Positions 16,726-24,972 of a stretch of DNA of 64,000 nucleotides are shown piece after piece. The stretch is taken from NCBI RefSeq assembly GCF_014138045.1, contig NZ_JACGXA010000001.1, forward strand, positions 3,333,001-3,397,000, written 5' to 3'. The number at the start of each line of letters is the position of its first letter. Position 1 is the stretch's first letter. This stretch comes from Nocardioides ginsengisegetis. GTDB taxonomy: Bacteria; Actinomycetota; Actinomycetes; Propionibacteriales; Nocardioidaceae. The notes under the pieces are model-generated. The model made no database searches. It was given only the letters and a program-made list of their open reading frames with translations, and had not been told where the DNA came from. The position numbers were made by a program, and so were the translations under genes.

Positions 16726-17712
16726 TCAGCGAGGCTCGTTGAACCAGCGCACGCCGGCCCGGATCGCGTCCGGCGTCGGGCCCGGCTCCCAGCCGAGCTC
16801 TCGGCTCGCCTTGCCGTGGTCGAGCGCGGACTGGATGTGCATCAGCCGGACGCTGGTCGGAGTGATCACCGAGTCCCTGCCAACCACCCGCGAGGCGGCT
16901 CCGCCGATGGCACCGATCACCCGCATCAGCGGGAGCGAGAGACCTAAGCGGGGCGGGGTCACACCCCCTTCGTCGGCCGCGATCGCGAGCAGGTCCTGAA
17001 TCGTCAGGTAGCGCTCCGAGATGATGTAGCGCTCGCCGACCTTGCCCTTCTGCTCGGCCATCAGGAAGGCCTCCGCAGCGTCCTCGATGCCGACGACCTC
17101 CATCGACGCTCCCCTGACATAGCCGGCCATCTTGCCGCGCGAGGCCATCATGACCATCTTCCCGTGAGGCGTCGGGCCATGGTCGCGTGGACCGTACGTG
17201 GTCCCGACGTTGAGCACCACGGCGGGGAGGGCGCGATCGCGTGCCGCCTCCAGCACCAGGTTCTCCGCCTGGACCCGAGTCTCGATGTAGGGACCACCGA
17301 GGTGCGTCCAGGTGTGAGGGGTCTCCTCGTCCGCCAGACCCTGCTCGACGATGCCGATGGTGCCGACCGTGCTGCAGAAGACGAACTTCGGTACCCCGAC
17401 CTCGACGGCGACGTCGAGCACTCCGCGCAGCGCCTCGACGTTGGTCGCGAACAGCGGCGTGGAGTCCCGCAGCCAGGCACGGGTGTCGACGATGCAGTAG
17501 AAGACCGTGTCCACGCCGATCATCGCGGCCCGCAGCGCGTCGATGTCGTCGAGGTTGCCGAAGCGTGGCTCGACCTCGAGGTCCGCGATGTTGACGTTCG
17601 AACTCGTGCGACGCAGCCACACCCGGACCTGATCGCCCCGCTCGACGAGCTTGCGGGTGACGTGTGAGCCGAGAAAGCCGTTGGCCCCCATCACGAGCTT
17701 GGTCCCGGTCAT
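16726..17712 (-). CDS. NAD-dependent epimerase/dehydratase-type (extended SDR) oxidoreductase
   Basis: 328 residues. N-terminal G9-A-N-G12-F-L-G15 nucleotide-binding motif; S-T-V-G at 114-117; then P-Y142-I-E-T-R146. Extended SDRs (3-beta-hydroxysteroid dehydrogenase, dihydroflavonol reductase and sugar epimerases) have Y-x-x-x-K here, so the catalytic lysine is an arginine, which would alter or reduce activity unless Arg substitutes. The context (ATGA overlap with a tiny upstream ORF, amidohydrolase in front) suggests oxidation of a hydroxyl group on the catabolic substrate rather than sugar metabolism. A hydrophobic stretch near residues 258-272 is typical of the steroid-type members. Confidence 0.82.
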   Translation of the reverse strand: MTGTKLVMGANGFLGSHVTRKLVERGDQVRVWLRRTSSNVNIADLEVEPRFGNLDDIDALRAAMIGVDTVFYCIVDTRAWLRDSTPLFATNVEALRGVLDVAVEVGVPKFVFCSTVGTIGIVEQGLADEETPHTWTHLGGPYIETRVQAENLVLEAARDRALPAVVLNVGTTYGPRDHGPTPHGKMVMMASRGKMAGYVRGASMEVVGIEDAAEAFLMAEQKGKVGERYIISERYLTIQDLLAIAADEGGVTPPRLGLSLPLMRVIGAIGGAASRVVGRDSVITPTSVRLMHIQSALDHGKASRELGWEPGPTPDAIRAGVRWFNEPR

Positions 17713-17837
17713 GTTGACCCGGCCTCGGCGAGGTCTCGGGTCCAGGTGGCGTCGGAGACGATTGCGCGCACCTGCTCCGGCGACGCTCGGACCACGGCCG
17801 ACGCGGAGAGACGCTCGTCCTGCTGGAGAGTGGGCAC
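17709..17837 (-). pseudogene. Truncated SRPBCC-like fragment (42 residues)
   Basis: A GTG at 17837, just behind the amidohydrolase stop, opens a 42-residue frame that ends with an ATGA overlap onto the epimerase start. It contains S-A-S-A-V-V-R-A-S-P-E-Q-V-R-A-I-V-S-D, which looks like the first beta strand and alpha helix of SRPBCC/START-like lipid-binding proteins, normally about 140 residues. I read it as the remnant of such a gene, kept in frame between its neighbours, though a functional micro-protein coupling translation cannot be excluded. No good ribosome site is visible. Confidence 0.4.
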
Positions 17838-17838
17838 C

Positions 17839-19044
17839 TCAGGCCGGGATCTTGTGCTCCAGCTCGATGCCGAGGAGGCCGGCGATGTTGCCGCCCATGA
17901 CCTTCTGGACATCGGACTCGGGCATGAGGGGGTCGAGAAACTTCTTGAAGCCGAGCGGCTCGGCCATCCCCTCGGGGTGCGGATAGTCCGACCCGAAGAG
18001 CACGTGGTCGGCGCCCATGGCCTCGATCAGCTCGATCGGGTTCTCCTCGAAGAACGGGTGGATCCAGAAGTGCTTCTTGAAGGTGTCCACCGGGTTCTCG
18101 TTGTAGAGCCCGCTGTTGATGCCGTAGGACCGGTTCAGGTCGTGGATCAGTCCCGGAACCCAGGAGCTGCCGTTCTCGATGATCGCGACGTTCAGGTTCG
18201 GGAACCTGTCGAAGAGGCCGTGGCAGATCATCGCCGCGATGGTGTCGCAGATGTCACGGTGACCCATCACCAGGTTGCGCAACGGACTGGGCTTGAAGGC
18301 GTCCCACTCGTCCATGGGCTCCCAGGCGTCGACGTACTTGATGTAGCCGGTGTCGGAGGCGTGGATCGTCACCGGGACGCCGGCCTTCTCGACCTCGGCC
18401 CAGAACGGGTCGAACTCCGGCAGCGCCATCGACCGGGTGCGGCCGTTGAGACCGGGGACCGGAGCCGGCCGGATCAAGAAGGTCTTCATCCCGCGCTCGA
18501 GGCACCAGTGGAGCTCCTTGATCGCCTCCTCGACGATCGGGAGCGTGATCACCGGGGTGGCGAAGATCCGCTCTTCGTAGTTGAAGCTCCAGTGCTCGTG
18601 CATCCACTCGTTGAGCGCGTGGATCATCACGTGGGTCAACTGCGGGTTGGACGCGCTGCGCTCCTCGATCAGGCTGGCCAGGGTCGGGTACATGGTCGCG
18701 TAGTCCAGCCCGAGCTCGTTCATCAGCTCCAGGCGCGGGGCCGGGTCGCGGAACGACGGCGGCGACGGGATCGCGTCACCGATGAACTCACGGAAGGAGA
18801 GCATGTCCGGATTGTTGCCCTGGAAGTACGCCTCGGCACTGCCCGGCGCCGCCACCTTCTCGAAGGTGGGGTTCGGGATCATGTTCGAGATCTGGCCGTT
18901 GATCAACAGCTTCTTGCGCCGGTTGACCTCGACGATCGCGATCGCGTCCTGGTGCTCCTTGGGCAGGAACTTCGTCAGCGCGTCCTGGGTCTCGTACATG
19001 TGGTTGTCGGCGTCGAACACCGGGAAGCTCAGCGGGGTCGTCAT
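17839..19044 (-). CDS. COG2159 amidohydrolase (TIM-barrel)
   Basis: 401 residues, behind GAAGGAAG, and close in layout to the protein at 10608: F-D-A-D-N-H-M-Y-E at 9-17, I-R-P-A-P-V-P-G in the middle, F-G-S-D-Y-P-H-P-E-G-M-A-E-P near the end. The His/Asp pattern fits one or two metals in a TIM barrel. Family relatives include decarboxylases and hydrolases of ring-cleavage products; the reaction here is not assigned. It has its own promoter containing a near-perfect operator-like palindrome and is followed by the SRPBCC-like fragment and the epimerase, so it forms a separate small transcription unit. Confidence 0.87.
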   Translation of the reverse strand: MTTPLSFPVFDADNHMYETQDALTKFLPKEHQDAIAIVEVNRRKKLLINGQISNMIPNPTFEKVAAPGSAEAYFQGNNPDMLSFREFIGDAIPSPPSFRDPAPRLELMNELGLDYATMYPTLASLIEERSASNPQLTHVMIHALNEWMHEHWSFNYEERIFATPVITLPIVEEAIKELHWCLERGMKTFLIRPAPVPGLNGRTRSMALPEFDPFWAEVEKAGVPVTIHASDTGYIKYVDAWEPMDEWDAFKPSPLRNLVMGHRDICDTIAAMICHGLFDRFPNLNVAIIENGSSWVPGLIHDLNRSYGINSGLYNENPVDTFKKHFWIHPFFEENPIELIEAMGADHVLFGSDYPHPEGMAEPLGFKKFLDPLMPESDVQKVMGGNIAGLLGIELEHKIPA

Positions 19045-19122
19045 CGGTCGACTTCCTTCGTTCAGATCGAGTGTGTACCTGGCATGGAGAATACCGTTCT
19101 CGGTGATTGTTGACTAGGGTTC
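19045..19122 (-). promoter_or_regulatory. Promoter with operator-like palindrome
   Basis: GAGAAT-ACC-GTTCTC (19087-19101) lies 43 bp upstream of the amidohydrolase start. A second GTTCTC half-site is at 19119-19124, spaced 23 bp centre to centre, weak on its other arm. Confidence 0.5.
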
Positions 19123-19956
19123 TCAGCCATTGACGGTCGCGGGCCTCTGCGCCCATTCCGCGGCCCGGCGCTTGACGTTCATCGCGCCGTTCCAGCCGCC
19201 GTCGGTCCACAGGACGGTGCCTGCCACGTAGCCCGACCGCGGACTGCCCAGCATCACCACCGGCCAGGCCTGTTCGTCCGCGGTCGCGTACCGGCCGACC
19301 GGACCCATCGAGGTGTCCACGACCTCCTTGGTGGCGAAGTCCTGGAAGGCCGGCATCATCGCGGTGTCGGTCGGACCGGGGTTGATGCAGTTGATCCGGA
19401 TCCCGTCCGCGGCCAGGTCGGCGTACCACCAGGAGACCCAGGCGTCGGTGGTCCACTTGGAGAAGAGGTACCCGCTCCAGTTCCACTTCTCCTCGTTGGC
19501 CAGGAGCCACTCGACCGCAGCCTCGAAGCTGTCAGTCGTGATCAGCTCGGTGAGCAACGGGACCTGCTTCTCCCAGCCGCGCGCGGCCGAGGAGGAGATG
19601 CACGTGATCGCCGAACCGGGCGGCATCAAGGGCACGAGCCGTTCGGCCAGGTGCCGGGCCCCGACGAAGTTGACCAGCATCGTGTCCAGCTCACTGAACG
19701 GCGGACCGGGCAGACCGGCGCAGCTGAACAGCCCGTCGACGGGTCCGTCGATGGCCGCCGCGGCTGCGTCGATGGAGTCGGGGTCGCGCAGGTCGACCTC
19801 GATCGACCGCTCCACCGCCACCTCGGTCGGCTTGATGTCCAGCGCGGTCACTCGAGCGCCGAGCTCGGTCAGGATCCGCGCGGTGGCGGCACCCATCCCC
19901 GATGCGGCGCCGGTGACGACGACCTGCTTCCCTGCGTAGCCGAGCACGTCTTCCAT
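19123..19956 (-). CDS. Short-chain dehydrogenase, 3-alpha-HSD/carbonyl-reductase-like
   Basis: 277 residues. TGAASGMG at 15-22, S121-S-S123, Y163-L-F-S-K167: catalytic residues are present. The usual N-N-A-G is replaced by S-C-A-G. A long insertion between Ser and Tyr (about 125-160) and the W-N-G / V-L-W-T-D-G-G-W end resemble the Comamonas-type 3-alpha-hydroxysteroid dehydrogenase/carbonyl reductase group by my recollection, so oxidation of an alicyclic alcohol is plausible. It follows the SDR at 19956 with a TGATG overlap, so two SDRs are co-translated and might act on successive hydroxyl groups or opposite stereoisomers. Confidence 0.85.
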   Translation of the reverse strand: MEDVLGYAGKQVVVTGAASGMGAATARILTELGARVTALDIKPTEVAVERSIEVDLRDPDSIDAAAAAIDGPVDGLFSCAGLPGPPFSELDTMLVNFVGARHLAERLVPLMPPGSAITCISSSAARGWEKQVPLLTELITTDSFEAAVEWLLANEEKWNWSGYLFSKWTTDAWVSWWYADLAADGIRINCINPGPTDTAMMPAFQDFATKEVVDTSMGPVGRYATADEQAWPVVMLGSPRSGYVAGTVLWTDGGWNGAMNVKRRAAEWAQRPATVNG

Positions 19957-20723
19957 CAGCTGCTTCCTTCTGTTGTGCGCGGAGCCGATCGTGGGGTCAG
20001 CGCGAGGTGGGGGATTGAGCTGCTCGGACCGAGCCTCAGTACGGCGTCGACGGCGTGCACGAGATCGTCCGGATCGACCAGGTCACCTGTCATGTAGCCG
20101 CGGCGGATCCAGTCGTGGATGCCGGCGGTGAGGACGGCCTGGTCCTCCTGGCTGCCGAACTGGGTGCCGGACTCGCCGGGCCCGCCGGCGCACTCGCCGA
20201 CCGCGATCCGGGTGAAGCCGACGTCCGGGTGCTCCCAACGCCACGCTTCGACCATCTTGTCGAGCGCGGCCTTGGTGGCGACGTAGGAGCCGATCAGCGA
20301 CCACGGCGGCGTGAGCGAGGCAGAGATCGAGGAGAGGTAGATCGCCGTGCCGCGGGACTTCTCGAGGTACGGGAGGGTCTGCGCGGTCACCCGCGCCGCG
20401 CCGGTCACGTTGGTCGCAAAGGCATCCGCCCACCGGTTCGCCCCCACGTCGCGCAGCGCCCCGACGGTCATCAGTGCCGTGGAGTAGACGACACCGTCGA
20501 TGCCGCCCAGGGCTACCGCCGCCTTCTCGACGGCCGCCGCCACCGACTCCTCGTCGGTCACGTCGCAGGCAAGCGCCACCGCGCCGTCGCCGGCCTCCTC
20601 GACCGCGCGCTCGAGCCGGTCCAGACGACGCGCGAGCAACGCCACCCGCGCGCCGCGCTTTGCCAGACCGACACCGATGCAGCGGCCCAGGCCGCTCGAG
20701 GCTCCCACGACTACAACACGCAT
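19956..20723 (-). CDS. Short-chain dehydrogenase/reductase
   Basis: 255 residues from ATG 20723: V-V-G-A-S-S-G-L-G (5-13), S131/S132, Y147-V-A-T-K151. Asn of the N-N-A-G motif is missing (Y-S-T-A-L). The frame stays open to ATG 20750 and ATG 20900, but the palindromic operator (20742-20756) lies just upstream of 20723 and the Rossmann fold begins right there, so the short form is preferred. No Shine-Dalgarno is visible, so the message may be leaderless. Its stop overlaps the next SDR start. Substrate unknown. Confidence 0.83.
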   Translation of the reverse strand: MRVVVVGASSGLGRCIGVGLAKRGARVALLARRLDRLERAVEEAGDGAVALACDVTDEESVAAAVEKAAVALGGIDGVVYSTALMTVGALRDVGANRWADAFATNVTGAARVTAQTLPYLEKSRGTAIYLSSISASLTPPWSLIGSYVATKAALDKMVEAWRWEHPDVGFTRIAVGECAGGPGESGTQFGSQEDQAVLTAGIHDWIRRGYMTGDLVDPDDLVHAVDAVLRLGPSSSIPHLALTPRSAPRTTEGSS

Positions 20724-20953
20724 CCGGCGAATGTACTTGGCGAGAATCATATTCTCAACTTGTGCAACCTTGCTTCCCGCCTGGCGAGATGGCACCCATG
20801 AGGCGATATCGCTCCGGCCGTGGAAGGCCCCGCTGCCTGAGAGCGGGCCGAGCGCCGGGCTGCTCGACTTCGACTTCACCCGTCCGACGATCCACGCCAA
20901 GCTCCCGGGCGCCCCAGCACCATCAGGGACTGCGGCAGGTCGACGGGCTGGGC
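20724..20953. promoter_or_regulatory. Intergenic region with perfect operator-like palindrome
   Basis: GAGAAT-CAT-ATTCTC (20742-20756) is the most symmetrical copy of the shared repeat in the window. A degenerate GCAACC-TTG-CTTCCC (20764-20778) follows with its centre 22 bp away. The remainder of this 230-bp stretch shows no convincing gene on either strand. Confidence 0.55.
20826..20849 (-). terminator. Candidate hairpin after the 12-gene operon
   Basis: GGCCCCGCT (20826-20834) and AGCGGGCC (20842-20849) can pair with one bulge around a 7-nt loop. It lies about 105 bp beyond the stop of the hotdog gene on the minus strand. There is no T tract, so this is only a possible terminator. Confidence 0.3.
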
Positions 20954-21781
20954 TCAGGCCTGGGTCGTGACCGTGGCGAGGGTGAGGAGGCGGTTTTCGT
21001 CGCCGGCGTCGAGCAGTCGCACATTCACCACGCTGTGGTCCGGGGCACGGCGGACGACAGCGCTGCGGGTCCGCAGCGGACCCACACGCACCTGGGCGAG
21101 GAAGTGCAGCTGCATGTCCACGGCCTCCTGGCCGGGCGCCACCGAGAGCGCCGCGAGCTCGGCGAGCGCGGCCTGGGCGCCGCCTGTGACGGTGCCGATC
21201 GAGTTGACCACGTATGGAGAGCAGTCGATCTCCACCGCTCCGGCCGCGAGGACGCGCGCGCCCAAACGGTCGTAGACGGGGGAGGTCGCGGTCGCGTCAC
21301 CGACGGTCCGACGGACCTCGCCGATCCAGTCACCGGGGCTGTAGTGGTCCATCCCCGGAGCCGCCAGCCGGGTCATCCGGGCGAAGGTGACCAGCCCGGT
21401 GGCCGCGGCGACGAGCGCTCCACGGTCGATCGTCGCGGCCAGCTCGTCCAGGTCGTCGCAACCGTTGCCGTCGTACACGTTGGTGCCGACGACGACACCG
21501 GAACTGCCGACTCGGGTCAACCGTGCGTCGACCACGACGGGGCCAACAGTCACGGGTGCTGCGGTGTGCAGGACCAGGTCGCGAGTCGCCAGCCAGTCGT
21601 CCGGGCACGACGCCATCGCCGGATCGGAGGTGACGATGTCGACCAGGGTTACCAGGACGCCGAGCGCAGCGCTGCCGCAGCCGTTTCGGACCAGATCGCT
21701 GACCGGGGCGGTCAGGACGGCGCGGCTCTTGTCGAGCAGGACCTGGGCGGTGCCGAGGTCACGGAGGAAGTGCGAGTTCAC
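20954..21781 (-). CDS. Double-hotdog (PaaI-like) thioesterase family protein
   Basis: 275 residues from GTG 21781, which overlaps the crotonase stop (GTGA). Two similar halves can be seen. The first has G-C-G-S-A-A-L-G-V-L-V-T-L-V-D (about 34-48) followed by a H-T-A-A-P-V strand. The second has S-I-G-T-V-T-G-G-A-Q-A-A-L (about 200-212). Both resemble the helix of PaaI/4HBT hotdog domains. The usual catalytic Asp/Glu of PaaI thioesterases is not evident in the second half, so a hydrolase function is likely but not proven. It is the last gene of the twelve-gene operon; release of CoA or a hydratase-like role are options. Confidence 0.7.
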   Translation of the reverse strand: MNSHFLRDLGTAQVLLDKSRAVLTAPVSDLVRNGCGSAALGVLVTLVDIVTSDPAMASCPDDWLATRDLVLHTAAPVTVGPVVVDARLTRVGSSGVVVGTNVYDGNGCDDLDELAATIDRGALVAAATGLVTFARMTRLAAPGMDHYSPGDWIGEVRRTVGDATATSPVYDRLGARVLAAGAVEIDCSPYVVNSIGTVTGGAQAALAELAALSVAPGQEAVDMQLHFLAQVRVGPLRTRSAVVRRAPDHSVVNVRLLDAGDENRLLTLATVTTQA

Positions 21782-22620
21782 GGCGGCTCCTTGCCCCACC
21801 AGGGGAAGAAGTCCGGCAGGTCGCTGCTCACCCGGCCGGGGAAGTTCGCCGGCCGCTTGCCGAGGAAGGCAGCGATGCCCTCGCGCGCGTCCGCCGCCCC
21901 ACCGAGCGCCTGCATGGCCGCTGAGCCGACCTGGTGCGCCGGTAGGGGCGTGTCCTCCGCGGCGAGCCGCCGCATCATCTGCCGGGTCAGCGCCACCGCG
22001 ACCGGCGCGGCGTTGTCGACGATCTCGCGCGCCAGGGCGTACACCGCGGGCAGCAGGTCCGCGCTGTCGTGGACCGAGCGGAGCAGACCGCCGGCCAGCG
22101 CCTCGGTCGTGTCGAACCTGCGCCCGGTGAGGGTCCACTCGAGGGCCTGCTGCTGGCCGACCAGGTTCGGCAGGAACCAGCTCGACGCTGCCTCAGGCAC
22201 GATCCCGATGCGGGTGAAGCCGAACGCGAACTGCGCGTCCTTCGACGCCAACCGGAAGTCCGCGGCCAGCGGAAGTGTCGCGCCGATGCCAGCCGCGGAG
22301 CCGTTGAACGCGACGATCACCGGCTTGAGCAGGGCGTGCAGTCGCAGCGCGAGCACGCCTCCCGGGTCGACGTGCTCGACGTCCCCGGGATAGGCGAACC
22401 GGTCGCCCCCGCCGCTCACGTCGGCGCCCGCACAGAAAACACGGCCGGCGCCGGTGATGACCAACACTCGCACCGCGTCGTCGCCGTCCACGCCGTCGAA
22501 GGCGCTGAGCAGCTCGCGGCCCATCTGTGGGGTGTAGGTGTTGAGCGCGTCCGGGCGGGCCAGGGTGATCGTCGCGATCCCGTCGGCGACGTCGTAGGCG
22601 ATCTGTTCGTACTCGCTCAT
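21778..22620 (-). CDS. Enoyl-CoA hydratase
   Basis: 280 residues, crotonase fold. F-C-A-G-A-D (about 63-68), A-A-G-I-G-A-T-L-P-L-A (oxyanion hole) and F-T-R-I-G-I-V-P-E-A-A-S-S-W-F-L-P with a Glu at the second acid/base position. The same family of N-terminal sequence (M-S-E-Y..I-A-T-I-T-L) occurs in the crotonases at 29463, 30245 and 39543, consistent with duplication. The start overlaps the SDR stop and the stop overlaps the hotdog gene, so all three are coupled. It likely hydrates an enoyl-CoA formed by a dehydrogenase encoded further upstream in the operon. Confidence 0.9.
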   Translation of the reverse strand: MSEYEQIAYDVADGIATITLARPDALNTYTPQMGRELLSAFDGVDGDDAVRVLVITGAGRVFCAGADVSGGGDRFAYPGDVEHVDPGGVLALRLHALLKPVIVAFNGSAAGIGATLPLAADFRLASKDAQFAFGFTRIGIVPEAASSWFLPNLVGQQQALEWTLTGRRFDTTEALAGGLLRSVHDSADLLPAVYALAREIVDNAAPVAVALTRQMMRRLAAEDTPLPAHQVGSAAMQALGGAADAREGIAAFLGKRPANFPGRVSSDLPDFFPWWGKEPP

Positions 22621-23441
22621 CGCGGGTCCACGTAGAGGTCGAGTGTCGGCTGATCGGTGCCGCCGTAGATCGACAGGTCGATGATCCCGGCGTCTCTCAG
22701 GACGTCGACGTCGATCAAGGCCTGTCCGTTGTAGCAGCCGCGAGGCGCAGCCAGCATCGCCACCGCCGCGTCCGCCATGATCCGCGGGTCACGCGACTTG
22801 GCCACCGCCTCATCTCCGCCGAGCAGATTTTTCACCACTGTGGTGGCGATCCGCGTCTGGGGCCACAGACAACTGGCGTCGATGCCGTCCAACTCTGCGG
22901 CCCAGCCGAGAGTCAGCACGGTCATCGCGTACTTCGTCATCGTGTAGGCCGGGAACCGGCCCAACCAGTGCGGGGCCAGGTTCAGCGGCGGTGACAGGGT
23001 CAGGATGTGCGCCTCTGCGGCGTCTCGCAGGGCGGGGAGGCACGCCTGGGTCAGGCTGAAGGTCCCACGTATGTTGACGTCGGCCATCAGGTCGTAGCGT
23101 TTCAGCGACAGGTCGGCGGTCGAAGTCTGCGACATCGCGCTGGCGTTGTTGATCACCACGTCGATGCCGCCGAACTCGTCATGGGCGCTGGCCGCGGCGC
23201 GTGCGCAGTCGTCCTCGCTGCGCACATCACCGAGCACCGCGATCGCCCGACCCCCAGCCGCCTCGATCTCCGCAACGGCGGTGTGGATCGTGCCCGGCAG
23301 GCGCGGGTGGGGAGCATCGGTCTTCGCCAGCAGGACCGCGTTCGCGCCCTGTTCGGCGGCAGCGAGCAGGATCGCCAACCCGATGCCGCGACTTCCGCCG
23401 GACATCACGATCGTTCGCCCCGCCAGCGCGTCCTCAGCCAC
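22617..23441 (-). CDS. SDR oxidoreductase, HSDL2-like
   Basis: 274 residues. S-G-G-S-R-G-I-G at 14-21, A-K-T-D-A-P-H-P-R-L-P-G-T-I-H-T (39-54), N-N-A-S (98-101), S150, Y166-T-M-T-K170. The A-K-T..P-H-P-x-L-P-G-T-I-H segment is characteristic of the hydroxysteroid-dehydrogenase-like 2 group, named after a peroxisomal human protein of uncertain substrate. The SCP2 domain of the human form is absent. Start overlaps the synthetase stop by 8 bp, and the stop overlaps the next crotonase start. A 3-hydroxyacyl-CoA dehydrogenase or steroid-type alcohol oxidation role is an inference. Confidence 0.87.
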   Translation of the reverse strand: MAEDALAGRTIVMSGGSRGIGLAILLAAAEQGANAVLLAKTDAPHPRLPGTIHTAVAEIEAAGGRAIAVLGDVRSEDDCARAAASAHDEFGGIDVVINNASAMSQTSTADLSLKRYDLMADVNIRGTFSLTQACLPALRDAAEAHILTLSPPLNLAPHWLGRFPAYTMTKYAMTVLTLGWAAELDGIDASCLWPQTRIATTVVKNLLGGDEAVAKSRDPRIMADAAVAMLAAPRGCYNGQALIDVDVLRDAGIIDLSIYGGTDQPTLDLYVDPR

Positions 23442-24972
23442 CGAACATCTCCTTCACCCGCGTCATGTCGACCTTGCCGCTGGACCGCAACGGCACTTCC
23501 GTCCTGGCGATCGAGCGCACCACCTTCGGGATCTTGTACGACGAGAGCAATGGCGAGAGCAGCCCGCGGAGCACGTCGGCGTCCGGTGCGGGCCGCTCGG
23601 TGAGCAGCAGCGCCGCGACCACGTGACCCTTCCCGGGATCCGGCAGCCCGAACGCGATCGAGTCCAGCCCGGTAGCGGCGAGGATCGCGTCACGCACCTC
23701 TGCCGGAGAGACGTTCGCACCGGCTGTCTTGATCATGTCGTCGCCGCGACCGTGGAAGTACCAGTGGTCGCTGTCGTCGCGGTGCACCAGGTCACCGGTG
23801 TGGAACCAGCCTTCAGCGTCGAAGGCCTCGCAGCGCTCGCGCCCGTAGTAGCCGAGCATCATCGCCGGTCCACGGAGCCAGAGCTCGCCCCGCTCGCCGG
23901 TCGCGACGTCCGTGCCGGTGGTCCGGTCGACGATCCTGGCTTCCAGATCGGGCGTCGGACGACCGAAGGAGCCTCGCAGGTGCTCGGGCAGGTCGGCCTC
24001 GGCTTCGGCCGCGGTCCCGGTCATCACCACGCTGCCGCCCTCGGTCATGCCGAGCATGTTGGTGCGCAGGGCAGGATCGGCCGGGACCGACTCCGCCGGC
24101 ATCAGTGCGTAGAGGTTGCCGCGCGTCATCGTGGAGAGGTCACGCCCGGGGAAGCTCGGATCGGCGGCCAGCGCGGTGGCCGAGACGGCGTATCCGTTGC
24201 ACATCGTCGGCTGCTCGCGTTCGAGCAGGTCCAGCACCTTCGCGGGGTCGCCCTCCTGCGAGCAGAGCACGGTCGCGCCGGCGACCAGGGTGCCGAGGAA
24301 GGTGTACGCGAAGCCGCCGATCCAGAAGAACGGGGAGTTGGAGAAAAGGATCTCCCCCGGCCGGTAGTTGCGCAGGTCATTGAGGACGACCAGATGGTCC
24401 AGCAGCCCACTGTGCGAGTGCACCACACCCTTGGGCGCCGAGGTCGAGCCCGAGGTGTGCACGATGACGACCGGGTCGGCAGGGCGCACCCGGTCCTCGG
24501 CCGCGGCGAGCAGCTCGTCGCTGACCGGGGCCTCGGCCAGGACCTCGTCAGTGAAGACGGTCCGCTGTAGCGCCGGCGCCAGCACCGAAGGAGGCTCGCC
24601 GACCGCCGCACCTAGCAGCTCGTCGAAGGCGCGACCGCGCACGCTCCTGGCCGCGAGCAGGAGCCGGGTGTCCGAGCCATCGACCAGCGTGCGCAGCTCG
24701 GCGACCGAGGAGAGCGTGCTCAACGGGACCGCGACCGCACCGATCCGCATGATCGCCACGGCCGCGACCGCGAAGTCCGCCCCGTTGGGCATCAGCAGTG
24801 CGACGTGGGTGCCGTGCCCCGCACCGGCCGCTAGAAGGGCCTTCGCTGCCTCAGCCGAGCGGCGTTGGAGCTCGCCGTAGGTCAGCCGCTCCTCGTCGCA
24901 GATCAGGAAGACGGCGTCGGGGTCCACCTCGACGCGCTGCCGCAGCACCGCGCCGACGGTCCGCGGACTCAT
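23434..24972 (-). CDS. Acyl-CoA synthetase (AMP-binding)
   Basis: 512 residues. T-S-G-S-T-S-A-P-K-G-V-V-H-S-H phosphate loop (about 175), N-M-L-G-M-T-E-G motif (about 305), G-D-L-V-H-R and G-R-G-D-D-M-I-K hinge region (about 395-415), and the catalytic Lys in S-S-G-K-V-D close to the C-terminus. ATG 24972 overlaps the stop of the hotdog gene (ATGA). It lies in the twelve-gene operon together with a second synthetase at 27997, so two different acids, or two stages of one pathway, are probably activated. Compact size and layout fit a short- to medium-chain or cyclic-acid ligase; specificity unknown. Confidence 0.92.
   Translation of the reverse strand: MSPRTVGAVLRQRVEVDPDAVFLICDEERLTYGELQRRSAEAAKALLAAGAGHGTHVALLMPNGADFAVAAVAIMRIGAVAVPLSTLSSVAELRTLVDGSDTRLLLAARSVRGRAFDELLGAAVGEPPSVLAPALQRTVFTDEVLAEAPVSDELLAAAEDRVRPADPVVIVHTSGSTSAPKGVVHSHSGLLDHLVVLNDLRNYRPGEILFSNSPFFWIGGFAYTFLGTLVAGATVLCSQEGDPAKVLDLLEREQPTMCNGYAVSATALAADPSFPGRDLSTMTRGNLYALMPAESVPADPALRTNMLGMTEGGSVVMTGTAAEAEADLPEHLRGSFGRPTPDLEARIVDRTTGTDVATGERGELWLRGPAMMLGYYGRERCEAFDAEGWFHTGDLVHRDDSDHWYFHGRGDDMIKTAGANVSPAEVRDAILAATGLDSIAFGLPDPGKGHVVAALLLTERPAPDADVLRGLLSPLLSSYKIPKVVRSIARTEVPLRSSGKVDMTRVKEMFGG

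Noticed and set aside
17746..19113. Long + strand frame of 455 codons opposite the amidohydrolase
   Set aside because: Antisense shadow; composition (Arg, Val, Asp, His runs) is typical of reverse-complement frames in high-GC DNA.
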